A program made the translations under genes and the position numbers. This document shows, one piece after another, positions 35,421-44,059 of a DNA stretch of 64,000 bases. Location of the stretch: the NCBI GenBank assembly GCA_964628515.1, contig CAZVNZ010000009.1:1-64000 (forward strand). Direction: 5' to 3'. This DNA comes from CAZVNZ01 sp964628515. Lineage in GTDB: Bacteria; Bacillota; Clostridia; Christensenellales; Christensenellaceae. Below the pieces are notes generated by a model. That model was not told the DNA's origin and made no database searches. It saw only the letters and a list, made by a program, of their open reading frames with translations. The number at the start of each line of letters is the position of its first letter. Position 1 is the stretch's first letter.

Positions 35421-36587
35421 TTAGTTGAAGTAAGCGGTTTTAGCATCTGCTACGGACATATAAGAAGAAACTGATGTGGAATCCGGTAAATCTTTAACGG
35501 AGTCTAAGCTTTCTTGCATATTATCTGCTGTCATAACCCATTGGGGTGTGTAGTAAATGCTGTTGCCCTTTAAGCCATCGCTTGCAATGCCATCTTTAAG
35601 TGTATTGCCCTGACGTAAATTGATTGCAATAGCAAGTGCCGTTGCGCCGATTCCCGGAGGGTTTTCTACTACTATAAAGGGTAGTTTTGTTTCTGTTTCG
35701 TTTAATTTTGCTATTCTTCTAATCCAAGCAACTTCCTCTGAAGAGGTAATTGTTCCCGGATAGTCGATTTTTGCTTCTTCGATAGCATCTAAGATACCGT
35801 TTGCGGCTTCTTGGTTGATGATACCATCAAATTTTAAACCGGAAGAAATAATTTCGCCCATGATTTTTTTGGAGTCTACGTCGTTCCAGTTATGAGCAAT
35901 AGTTTTAGCAATTTCTATTCCGCCTTTTGGAAGCTCTTCTGCCCAAACCGCAGAACGTGTGTCGGATGCAGAGTTACCGTCTATACCGTTAAATTGTACA
36001 ACAGATTTACCCTCGCCTAATGTTTTAATAACAAAATCCGATTGAATTTTTGCCCAAGCCGCTTGGTCTACAACTACGTTTAAGATTTTTTCCGAATCGT
36101 ATTCGCAATCTGCATTAACATATGTAATGCCGGCTGCAAGTGCTTTTTCGATAACCGGATCTAAACCTGTGGCAGCTATTGGGTTTACGATAATAATATC
36201 GTAGCCTTCGTTAATAGTTTGCTCTATTTGTTGAGATTCTACGGCAGGGTCGTTGTTTGCAACAAAGGAGCTGTACTGGCTGATTAAGCCCTCGCCTTTT
36301 GCTGTTTCTACCGCTTCTGTCATCTGGTCTTCGTATACTGTACGGTATGCGTTGCCTTCGATAACAGCGTTGTGAGATGCAACTTTAAAACCTCCCGTTG
36401 CACCATCAGCCGCCGGTGCTTCACTAGCCGGAGCCTCGCTTGCCGGAGCCTCGCTTGCAGGTGCTTCGGATGCCGGAGCTTCGCTTGCGGGTGCTTCACT
36501 TGCTGCCGGTGCCGCAGGTGCTGTACAAGCTGCAAGTGCTGCAACTAATACTGTAACTGCTAAGATCACACATAATACTTTTTTCAT
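35421..36587 (-). CDS. sugar-binding lipoprotein of a ribose-type ABC importer
   Basis: A 388-residue lipoprotein: lipobox LAAC (C21), then a tether of six SEAPA repeats (about residues 30-59), then a Peripla_BP_4 domain (EGYDIIIVNPIAATG, ITYVNADCEYD). The ligand is a pentose, hexose or cyclitol, not determinable here. The repeat-coded tether at about 36413-36505 is GC-richer than its surroundings and prone to length change. It has its own upstream promoter region and a GGAGG ribosome site. Confidence 0.9.
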   Translation of the reverse strand: MKKVLCVILAVTVLVAALAACTAPAAPAASEAPASEAPASEAPASEAPASEAPASEAPAADGATGGFKVASHNAVIEGNAYRTVYEDQMTEAVETAKGEGLISQYSSFVANNDPAVESQQIEQTINEGYDIIIVNPIAATGLDPVIEKALAAGITYVNADCEYDSEKILNVVVDQAAWAKIQSDFVIKTLGEGKSVVQFNGIDGNSASDTRSAVWAEELPKGGIEIAKTIAHNWNDVDSKKIMGEIISSGLKFDGIINQEAANGILDAIEEAKIDYPGTITSSEEVAWIRRIAKLNETETKLPFIVVENPPGIGATALAIAINLRQGNTLKDGIASDGLKGNSIYYTPQWVMTADNMQESLDSVKDLPDSTSVSSYMSVADAKTAYFN

Positions 36588-36669
36588 TTTTTTCCTCCTA
36601 TGAAAAATTAATTTTATATAATGCGTTTTATTGTACGCAAAATATCATTAAAAAAAATTGGCTATATAG

Positions 36670-36706
36670 TTGTTTCATACATTATATACATTATGCACAT
36701 TATACT
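36670..36706. promoter_or_regulatory. operator-like motif and three 9-bp tandem repeats ahead of the sugar importer
   Basis: TTGTTTCATACATT (36670-36683) differs at one base from the repeated TTGTATCATACATT motif in front of deoC and has the same orientation to its genes. It overlaps three tandem 9-mers, CATTATATA, CATTATGCA, CATTATACT (36680-36706). Both lie just downstream of the predicted -10 box. Confidence 0.5.
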
Positions 36707-36733
36707 CATAGTTATTTTAATACATTTTGTAAA
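36705..36733 (-). promoter_or_regulatory. candidate promoter of the sugar importer operon
   Basis: Minus strand: -35 TTTACA (36733-36728), 17-base spacer, -10 TATGAG (36710-36705). The -10 is weak, but the arrangement parallels the deoC promoter (TTTACA, 17 bases, TATGAT). Confidence 0.45.
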
Positions 36734-36771
36734 ATAAAGCAATATTTTAGATGTTCTTTTTTACCATACAA

Positions 36772-38169
36772 TTAACTATTTAACCCATTTATTTGTTCCT
36801 TTATGTCTAAAATGTACTTCTCGTTTGTGGCAAATTCCATAACACCGTTTAGGGCTACATTGTTTTTGCGTACATCCCCTTTGTAAAATTGCAGGGTATC
36901 TTTTGGCTTTTTTTCGTCCTTATAGGTGTAGGTAAGGGTTAGGAGAGGGTCGCCCGTTGTACTTTGCCCCTCTAATTTTTGGCCGTCGTGGTCTATTGCC
37001 ACCAAACTTGAAAACAGCTTTCTAAATTTTGCAACATCTACCTCTTTGCCCTTTTGGGTTACAGTAAGGTCTGTGTTTTTTTCTCCCGAAAGTGCGAAGG
37101 TATAATTTTCATCACCATAAGCAATATCCACCTGTGCCACATCAATAATAAGCGGAGATAAAAACCGCTTGGAAACCAGCTTTTCGTAGGTTGCGGAGGT
37201 AAAGGGCGCCTGAGAGATTTTATAAACTATCCCCTCGTCGTTTTTTGTCATAATTTCGCCGCCCTCGTATTTTGCCACCTTTACGGTGTAGTCCACGGGG
37301 GGTGCGTCTTTACCGTTGTTGTAGGTAAAATTTACCGTTAAATAGGGGTTGTCTAAGCCAAAGGCTTTTAGTTGTTCTTCCGTTGCGTTGTAGGCAAGCA
37401 CACCGTCTGAAACCATGCCCGTAAGGGAGCCAAAAATGGCGGTGGCTTGGGTTTGGTCTATACCTCTTAAGTAGGGGGTGGTAATAATGTGGGTGGTAAC
37501 CCCAAACGATGCCCCTTGACGTTGTGTTTCTTCGTCGCCGTTGTACACCGCTTTTATTGTAACAGGGGTGGGAAAGGCGTCGCCCTCAAAGGTAATGTCT
37601 CCCATGGCGGTTAGTACCGCAGGCTCTACCCGTGGGGGTATTATAATGTAGTCTATATATTTTTCTATGGGCATTGTAAAACGTATAGAACGGCTGTTAT
37701 CCATTAAATAGATTTCCCTGCCCCCTTGACGCATAAAATATCTGCCCTCGGATAAAGGCTCGCTGCCCCCAATAAGCAAGTTTTCCTCTGTGCCGTCCGT
37801 GTATTTTACGCTAACCTCCGCTTGTGGACTGTCCAAACCGTAGGGTGTTAAATCCTCCCCATTTTTTACCGAGTCCAAATACTCTATTTTACTGCTTTCC
37901 TTTAAAAGCATTTCCAAATACTCTATATTTATGCTGTGGGCAGGTAAATCTTCTATAATATAACCGCCCTCTTCCCTCCACACCGAGTAGTTGCCGTGGG
38001 TGTTTTTAATGTCTATCCGCTCCACATCGTTTAACTCTTTGTTTTGGAGATAAAAAACTTGGGTTTGCTCCTCCGATTTTTCGGGTATTAGGTTGAGCAT
38101 TGCGGTTATTACTATTAAGCAGGCAAGCACACAGGTTAGTAGGGTTAGTTTCTTTTTGGTAAAATCCAT
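36772..38169 (-). CDS. DUF4340 membrane-anchored protein of a Gld-type ABC module
   Basis: A 465-residue protein with one N-terminal span (about 9-27) and a large extracytoplasmic beta-rich part matching DUF4340 (LTPYGLDSPQAEVSV, GRYFMRQGG). DUF4340 proteins accompany GldA/GldF/GldG-like ABC genes; the function is not established. Its ATG directly follows the stop of the GldG-like gene, with the AGGAGG site inside that gene. Confidence 0.82.
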   Translation of the reverse strand: MDFTKKKLTLLTCVLACLIVITAMLNLIPEKSEEQTQVFYLQNKELNDVERIDIKNTHGNYSVWREEGGYIIEDLPAHSINIEYLEMLLKESSKIEYLDSVKNGEDLTPYGLDSPQAEVSVKYTDGTEENLLIGGSEPLSEGRYFMRQGGREIYLMDNSRSIRFTMPIEKYIDYIIIPPRVEPAVLTAMGDITFEGDAFPTPVTIKAVYNGDEETQRQGASFGVTTHIITTPYLRGIDQTQATAIFGSLTGMVSDGVLAYNATEEQLKAFGLDNPYLTVNFTYNNGKDAPPVDYTVKVAKYEGGEIMTKNDEGIVYKISQAPFTSATYEKLVSKRFLSPLIIDVAQVDIAYGDENYTFALSGEKNTDLTVTQKGKEVDVAKFRKLFSSLVAIDHDGQKLEGQSTTGDPLLTLTYTYKDEKKPKDTLQFYKGDVRKNNVALNGVMEFATNEKYILDIKEQINGLNS

Positions 38170-39627
38170 TTAACTGTGCCTCCTGCGCATCCATACAAAT
38201 ATACCTAAGGCCAAAATTACCGCCGGTATAACAAATATAAAGATACTGCCAATGGCATCTACTTGGGTTGCTGTTAAGTTTAGCGCTTGCCCCGTAATTG
38301 TTTTTGGGGTTATTTTAATAACGTCTTTGCGGTTTGCAATGTCGTTAAAAATATTTATAAAATACTCGCTGTTTGCAAAAGATGCGTTATCTATGGCAAA
38401 AGCGTCTATTGTCGCCGTAGATCCGCTTACAAGTACATTTGATGTACTGTAAGTGGAGGCGGTAGGGTCGTTGCCGTTTACGTAGCTTGTTAAAACCAAA
38501 GCAGGAATAGGCCCTAATACTTCCGCATCTTTAGCGGTAAAACTTTCGGGAGCATCTATTGGGCGCACACCGCTACTCTTTGAAAATTGTGCAAGGGTGG
38601 TGGTGGTGTAGTTTGCTTTTACGGCAAAAGGAGTGCTTAGTGGTCTGCTCATGGGCATAAGCAGGGGTAGATCTGCGGAGCGTAACATATCCGAATATTT
38701 AAAATCTACATACTCCGCCACCGCATAAAAGGGTTGGTAGTTGTACACCTTGTTTTCGTCCGTCTCAAACACCGTGCCGTTGCCCACTTCTATGCCCCAT
38801 TCTGCCAAAAATGTGTCTAAGTTAGGGGTGGAAGGGGTTGCGGAATCGGCAAAGTATACCAGCGTTTTCCCAAAGTTACCACCGTTTGTTAAAAAGGCGT
38901 CCAGCGCCTCCAATTCCTGTGGGCTTAAATCTGTTTTAGGGGCAATAAGCAGGGCAAACAAAGCGTTTTTGTTTATCCCCTCTATAAGTAGGTTGTTGGT
39001 TACCACCTCGTAGTTGTTTTTGGTCAGCAATGCTTCAAAAGAGGGCATAGTATACTCCGAGTGTCCGGAAATCACCGAAACTATGGGCTTTGTTTGTGCC
39101 GTTACGTTTAGTATTCCCGAAATTACAGCCTCCTCCGCTTTAGAAGAGCCAATGGCAGGGTTGCCCCCCTGTCCGCTAACGTAGTTAAATAAATCCTCTG
39201 TTTTTATAAGATGATTAGCCCTATCCGAAAGCACCATAATATCCCCTTGTTTAATGGTAAGGCTTGGGTATTTTGAGGTGTAGCCCGGGTTTTTAACGTA
39301 GTCTATGTATTCTAAGTCTACGTTTGGGCTTGCCTTTGCAATTTGTTTTATAATTTCGTTTGCTTGTGCGTTGTAGGTGGAGGTGTTTACAAAGGTTTCC
39401 TCCCTTGCAAGCACTTCTATTTTAACCTGTTTTGTCAGCTTTTTAAGCGCTTCCGTAGCCTCGGCGGATAGAGTAAATATATTAGATGCGGTTAAATCCT
39501 TTTGGAGTACCAGCCTGTCTGTTACAATGACTACGGAAATATTTAGCACTACTACGCATGCAATAATTACTATCACCGTTAAAATAAATATACTTTTTTT
39601 GGCAAATTTGGTGTTGGTTGCTTTCAT
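38170..39627 (-). CDS. GldG-like ABC auxiliary protein
   Basis: A 485-residue protein with an N-terminal span, a long extracytoplasmic region (ABC_transp_aux/GldG type, with LIAPKTDLSPQELEALDAF and SVISGHSEYTMP) and a C-terminal span followed by MRRRHS. In Bacteroidetes GldG works with GldA and GldF in gliding and secretion; in Clostridia the homologues have no known role. Its start overlaps the permease stop by one base (TAATG). Confidence 0.82.
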   Translation of the reverse strand: MKATNTKFAKKSIFILTVIVIIACVVVLNISVVIVTDRLVLQKDLTASNIFTLSAEATEALKKLTKQVKIEVLAREETFVNTSTYNAQANEIIKQIAKASPNVDLEYIDYVKNPGYTSKYPSLTIKQGDIMVLSDRANHLIKTEDLFNYVSGQGGNPAIGSSKAEEAVISGILNVTAQTKPIVSVISGHSEYTMPSFEALLTKNNYEVVTNNLLIEGINKNALFALLIAPKTDLSPQELEALDAFLTNGGNFGKTLVYFADSATPSTPNLDTFLAEWGIEVGNGTVFETDENKVYNYQPFYAVAEYVDFKYSDMLRSADLPLLMPMSRPLSTPFAVKANYTTTTLAQFSKSSGVRPIDAPESFTAKDAEVLGPIPALVLTSYVNGNDPTASTYSTSNVLVSGSTATIDAFAIDNASFANSEYFINIFNDIANRKDVIKITPKTITGQALNLTATQVDAIGSIFIFVIPAVILALGIFVWMRRRHS

Positions 39628-40337
39628 TATACCTCCCCTCCTTTACGTTTGTCAAAGGCAAGGACGGTAAAAAACACAAAGAGTGCAATTACACTTACAA
39701 AGTAGAAAATATCCCCAAAATTCAACATACCCAAAGTAAAGGGAGTGTAGCGCTGTTGGAAGGATATACCCAAAATAAACTTAGATATAAAGCCGTCTGC
39801 AAAAATAGCCGCTACCGAGTTTAAAAGCATAAGGAAAAACCCTACGCAAAAACCGCCCACAGCCGCAATTATTTGGTTTTCCGTAAGGGCGGAAATTAGC
39901 ATACATATGGAGATTAAGGCACTTCCAAGAAGCAACAGCCCAATAAAATGCCCCACAATTATAGACCAATCGGGCATAGAAATTACAGACAGTATTATCG
40001 CCATAATTAAGGTTATGCCAATGCCTATTATATACACCGCCATTGCGGCAAAAAACTTGCCAAGCACAATACTAAGCGGTGTAACGGGCGCCATTCTAAG
40101 CAGTTGATCCGTCTTTTGCTTTTTATCCTCGGCAAAAAGGCGCATGGTAAGCACGGGTATTAAAAACAAAGTTACGGTAAACAACGTGGAAAACAAAGCA
40201 CGCATATCGCTTGTATTGCCGTATAAGTTGTAGTTAAAGAAAAAGTAACCCCCAAGCAGGTAGTAAGCCGCAATAAACACATAGCCTAAAGGGGTTTGAA
40301 AGTATGCCAAAAATTCCTTTTTAAATACCGCCTTCAT
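39627..40337 (-). CDS. ABC-2 type permease (GldF-like)
   Basis: A 236-residue permease with six spans, starting MKAVFKKEFLAYFQTPLGYVF, the usual GldF/ABC-2 N-terminus. The start is the ATG at 40337, preceded by GGAGGGGACGT, and lies 17 bases inside the end of the ATPase gene. It would form the membrane channel of the Gld-type module. Confidence 0.88.
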   Translation of the reverse strand: MKAVFKKEFLAYFQTPLGYVFIAAYYLLGGYFFFNYNLYGNTSDMRALFSTLFTVTLFLIPVLTMRLFAEDKKQKTDQLLRMAPVTPLSIVLGKFFAAMAVYIIGIGITLIMAIILSVISMPDWSIIVGHFIGLLLLGSALISICMLISALTENQIIAAVGGFCVGFFLMLLNSVAAIFADGFISKFILGISFQQRYTPFTLGMLNFGDIFYFVSVIALFVFFTVLAFDKRKGGEV

Positions 40338-41247
40338 ACGTCCCCTCCTTTTTAACCAATGCCAAAAACACATCTTCCAAGCTCATACTTTCCCTTTTAC
40401 TGGAAAGCAGTGGGAAATTATTTTGGCTTAGAGTGTAAAAAATTGCTTTTCTTACATCTGCATCTGCCTTTGGCGTAATTTTATACACACCCTCTTTTAT
40501 AAGGGCAACCTCTAAGACGCCGTCAATTTGGGAAAGCAGTTGGATTACCCCTTGCTCCTCGCCCTCTATTTCCGCAATTATGCTGTTTTGGGTGTTAAGC
40601 TTGCCTTGCAAATTTTCTTTGGTGTCGTCCGCAACAAGTTTGCCTTTGTTTATTATGATGATTCTGTTACACACACTTTGGATTTCCGCCAAAATATGAG
40701 AGGACAGTATTACCGTATGCTCATCTTTTAGGCTTAAAATAAGGTTGCGAATTTCTATTATTTGTGTAGGGTCTAAACCTACTGTGGGCTCGTCGAAAAT
40801 TAGCACTTGTGGGTTGCCTATTAGTGCGCCCCCAAGCCCTACCCTTTGCCTGTACCCTTTAGATAGGTTTCTAATTAGCCTGCCACTAACCTCCGTCAGT
40901 CCTGTTTTTTGGTATATAGGCGCTAAATCCACCTTTACTTTTTTAAGCTCGGATACATATTTCAGGTATTCGCATACCTTCATGTCCATATACAGCGGAG
41001 GAATTTCGGGGAGGTAACCTATGTTTGTTTTTGCTACCTTTGGGTTTTTGACAATATCCGTATTGTTTATGAGTGCATTGCCGGATGTGGGCAAAAGACA
41101 GCCTGCAAGTATATTCATGGTGGTGGATTTACCTGCACCGTTAAGCCCTAAAAGCCCTACAATTTCCCCTTTGTTTATGTTAAAGCTAACGCCGTCCAAT
41201 GCTTTGTTAGCTCCGTATTCTTTTGTTAGCGAATTTACTTCTATCAT
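40321..41247 (-). CDS. ABC ATPase (GldA/CcmA-like)
   Basis: A 308-residue exporter-type ATPase: Walker A GLNGAGKSTT, signature LSKGYRQRVGL, Walker B VLIFDEPTVGLDP. It starts only two bases after the Gfo/Idh stop at 41250, and the nearest good ribosome site is 16 bases upstream, so its translation likely depends on the preceding gene. This ties the Gld-type module to the sugar-catabolism operon. Confidence 0.9.
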   Translation of the reverse strand: MIEVNSLTKEYGANKALDGVSFNINKGEIVGLLGLNGAGKSTTMNILAGCLLPTSGNALINNTDIVKNPKVAKTNIGYLPEIPPLYMDMKVCEYLKYVSELKKVKVDLAPIYQKTGLTEVSGRLIRNLSKGYRQRVGLGGALIGNPQVLIFDEPTVGLDPTQIIEIRNLILSLKDEHTVILSSHILAEIQSVCNRIIIINKGKLVADDTKENLQGKLNTQNSIIAEIEGEEQGVIQLLSQIDGVLEVALIKEGVYKITPKADADVRKAIFYTLSQNNFPLLSSKRESMSLEDVFLALVKKEGTYEGGI

Positions 41248-41249
41248 TG

Positions 41250-42215
41250 TTATTTGTTGATTTCCTCCAGTATTTTAACTACCCCCAAAATTTCCTTTTC
41301 CCTCTTGCAACCTGTGTAGTCCTCTTTTAGTTGCCCTAAAAAGTCTGTAAGCTCGGTTAAAAAAATTTGGGTGGGGGGGAGGTTTATGCCTGTGGGTATT
41401 TTAATTTTTTCTTCTGTGTCAAATTTTTTGGGGGGTGCGTCAAAGGCATAGGCGGTTACTCCGTCATTGTCGTTTATTACCACCGCATTTTCAAAATACA
41501 CACGCCAAGTGGCAGTAAAGGGGAAATCCGCATTGTACCAAGCCGCCTCCGCAGAAACGTTTAAATCTTCGTATTTATATGTAAATCTAAAATGCTCCTC
41601 GTAGCTCTTGTCTTTATTTTTGCAGGAGGTATAACTCACCTCTTTTGGCAAACCAAACAAGGAAACAATTAAATCTAAATCGTGAATATGCAAATCAAAG
41701 GGTAGCAAACCGCTTTTTTCTTTATCAAAAAGCCAACCGTTTTTAACCCAACGGGGCGCCGCACTCAACCGTAAAAATTGAGCATCCAGCACACTTCCGT
41801 ACTCTTTGCTCTCAATTAACTGCTTAAGCACCAAGGTTTGTGGCATATACCGGACCACATGGGCTATAAACAGCTTAACTTTATTAGTTTTTGCAAGGTT
41901 TAGCATTTGCATTGCATCATCAAAATTAAGGGCAATAGGTTTTTCGCAAATTACGTGTTTGCCTGCATTTAGCGCCTCTATAACCTTTTCTTTATGGGTA
42001 AAGGTGGGGGTGCAAATGTCTATGACGTCCACGTCCTCCCCCTTTAGCATTTCTATTAGTGATGAGTAACAGGGCACACCCTCTTTTTGCGCCAATTCCT
42101 GTGCCGAGGGGGAAATATCGCATAGGGCGACTACCCTTGCATCATCAATATATTTATAATTATTTAGGTGTACCGTACCCATACCGCCCACACCCACTAT
42201 ACCTATTTTATACAT
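41250..42215 (-). CDS. Gfo/Idh/MocA-family oxidoreductase
   Basis: A 321-residue NAD(P)-dependent oxidoreductase: IGIVGVGGMGTVHLNNY, catalytic-region motif ICEKPIALNFDDA, and FDLHIHDLDLIVSLFG in the C-terminal domain. It is a distant paralogue of the oxidoreductase at 29605-30693. It follows a TIM-barrel gene by nine bases with an AAGAGGT site. A role in oxidising a sugar or cyclitol taken up by the neighbouring importer is inferred. Confidence 0.92.
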   Translation of the reverse strand: MYKIGIVGVGGMGTVHLNNYKYIDDARVVALCDISPSAQELAQKEGVPCYSSLIEMLKGEDVDVIDICTPTFTHKEKVIEALNAGKHVICEKPIALNFDDAMQMLNLAKTNKVKLFIAHVVRYMPQTLVLKQLIESKEYGSVLDAQFLRLSAAPRWVKNGWLFDKEKSGLLPFDLHIHDLDLIVSLFGLPKEVSYTSCKNKDKSYEEHFRFTYKYEDLNVSAEAAWYNADFPFTATWRVYFENAVVINDNDGVTAYAFDAPPKKFDTEEKIKIPTGINLPPTQIFLTELTDFLGQLKEDYTGCKREKEILGVVKILEEINK

Positions 42216-42224
42216 AATTACCTC

Positions 42225-43139
42225 TTAAATAAACTGTTTCATGTATCTGTAACTTTGCTCTATGCCTGCCTTAACGTCGGAAATACTGCCCTCAAAGGCT
42301 TTATCCTCCACCTCTATACATGCGTAGCCAATATATCGAATATCGTTAAGTGCAGAGCAAAATCCACCAAAATTTACCCCTCCAAGACCGGGTAGTTTAG
42401 GGGAATGCCAAAGTGCAGGGTGAGAAAATGCGCCGTACTCGTTTAATTTATCTGTATGGATTTTAATATCTTTAAAATGTACGTGGAAAATTTTATCCGC
42501 AAAATCGTAAATGGGGGAAATATAATCGGAAAACAATAAATAAGGGTGAGAAGGGTCGTAGTTTAGCCCTAAGTAATCGCTTTTTATAAGGCTAAACATT
42601 TGCTTCCAAATATATGGAGTGCTTGCAAGGTTTACACCGCCCGGCCACTCGTTTTGTGTGTAGTACATGGGGCAGTTTTCTATGGCAATACGCACCTTTT
42701 TGCTTTCCGCATATTTAATTATGGGCGTCCAAACCTCTTTGTAGAGGGCTAAGTTGTCCTCCACACTCTTGGTTTTGTCCTTGCCTATAAAGGTGGTTAC
42801 CATATTTATTTCCATTTTTGCGGAGGCGTCTATTAGCTTGTATAGATGGTCTATTGCCACCTGTGCCCCCTCTTTGTCTGCATCTAATGGGTTTGGGTAG
42901 TACCCCAAAGAAGAAATTGCCACACCCTTTTTGGTTGCGTAATCTTTGTAATAGCTTAGTTTTTCCTCGTTTATGTTTGCCACATCTATATGGGTTATGC
43001 CGGCGTACCGCCTTGCCGCCTTGCCTTTTGGCCAACAGCATACCTCCACACACTCAAACCCCGTTTGTGCACAGTAGTCTATTACTTCCTCAAAGGTAAA
43101 ATCGGGGAGAATAGCCGATACTACGCCTAATTTCATCAT
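42225..43139 (-). CDS. sugar phosphate isomerase/epimerase-like TIM-barrel protein
   Basis: A 304-residue AP_endonuc_2/xylose-isomerase-like TIM barrel. Metal-binding candidates are the Glu in VRIAIENCP, the Asp/His pair in YDPSHP, the HVHFKD motif and the terminal CIEVED. The family covers isomerases, epimerases, inosose dehydratases and 3-keto-glycoside lyases. The start is one of two adjacent ATG codons at 43139/43136; the ribosome site lies in the last codons of the upstream TIM-barrel gene. Confidence 0.88.
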   Translation of the reverse strand: MMKLGVVSAILPDFTFEEVIDYCAQTGFECVEVCCWPKGKAARRYAGITHIDVANINEEKLSYYKDYATKKGVAISSLGYYPNPLDADKEGAQVAIDHLYKLIDASAKMEINMVTTFIGKDKTKSVEDNLALYKEVWTPIIKYAESKKVRIAIENCPMYYTQNEWPGGVNLASTPYIWKQMFSLIKSDYLGLNYDPSHPYLLFSDYISPIYDFADKIFHVHFKDIKIHTDKLNEYGAFSHPALWHSPKLPGLGGVNFGGFCSALNDIRYIGYACIEVEDKAFEGSISDVKAGIEQSYRYMKQFI

Positions 43140-43141
43140 AA

Positions 43142-43993
43142 TTACATACCTCCTAACAGCGCTTGCAAATAGTTTACCGCAAGCAGTATATCCGCCTTTG
43201 CGTTTTCTTTAACCTCTCGCTCTATGGTTAAATAACCGTCGTAGCCCACGTCTTTTAGGGCTTGCAAATACGCTTTAAAACGCACACTGCCCTGCCCTAA
43301 GGGTTTTTCCTCGTGATAGTTGGCAAGCAATTCCTGCACCGCCTCTATACCGCCTGTGGCAAACACCTCGTAGGTTTCCTCCGTGCCTAAGTATTTCTTC
43401 ATAATACCGTCTTTTGCGTGGGTATGCACTATGTATTTACCGGCGGTGTACACCCCTTGCACCTCGTCTACATTGGTGACCATAACAAGATTTGCAGGGT
43501 CGTAATTTATTGCAAGCCCGTCGCATTTTTGGCAAAACTCCACCAACTGCTCCACAGGCTCGGGCCCTGTTTCTACCGCTATGTACACACCCTTTTGTTT
43601 TGCGTAGTCGGAAATTTCTCCGCAAGCCTCCAGCATTATTTGATATCTTTGGCTTGTCATATCCTCGGGTATTCTGCCTATATGGGTGGTAATTACCTTG
43701 CAGTCAAGCTCTATGGCGGTGTTTACGGCCGCCTTTAAATACCTTAGCTTTTGGGTGTTTTCCTCCCTAAGCTCTAAGCCGTGCCCTCCAAGCTCTGCAC
43801 AAAGTGCGGTAACCTCTTGGTCGTATTCCTTTAATGTAGCACGTATATTATCTAATTGAGGTTTTGTAATCTCTAAAGGGTTAAGCTCGTCGGCGGCGTA
43901 AATTTGCACCCCCTGCGCTCCACATTCCTTAGAGCATTTTATCCCTTCTATTAACCCTACTTTAAACCAATCTGCAAGTGTTGCTATTTTCAT
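43142..43993 (-). CDS. sugar phosphate isomerase/epimerase-like TIM-barrel protein
   Basis: A 283-residue TIM barrel of the same superfamily as its downstream neighbour but only distantly similar. Metal-site motifs: VYIAVETGPEP, NYDPANL, HTHAKD and LTIERE. The start ATG at 43993 has AGGTATAC before it. It lies 66 bases after deoC in the same direction. Confidence 0.88.
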   Translation of the reverse strand: MKIATLADWFKVGLIEGIKCSKECGAQGVQIYAADELNPLEITKPQLDNIRATLKEYDQEVTALCAELGGHGLELREENTQKLRYLKAAVNTAIELDCKVITTHIGRIPEDMTSQRYQIMLEACGEISDYAKQKGVYIAVETGPEPVEQLVEFCQKCDGLAINYDPANLVMVTNVDEVQGVYTAGKYIVHTHAKDGIMKKYLGTEETYEVFATGGIEAVQELLANYHEEKPLGQGSVRFKAYLQALKDVGYDGYLTIEREVKENAKADILLAVNYLQALLGGM

Positions 43994-44010
43994 AGTGTAT
44001 ACCTCTTTTT

Positions 44011-44030
44011 CTTTTATGGTGATGATGATG
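44011..44030. repeat. copy of a recurrent ATGGTGATGATGATG boundary motif
   Basis: CTTTTATGGTGATGATGATG lies in the deoC/TIM-barrel gap. Related intergenic copies are at 12644-12655 (reverse), 17167-17190, 22107-22120 and 26765-26781, all within a few dozen bases of a gene end or start. Confidence 0.45.
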
Positions 44031-44059
44031 TTAGTACAGATACTTTCTTTTTGCGTCCC

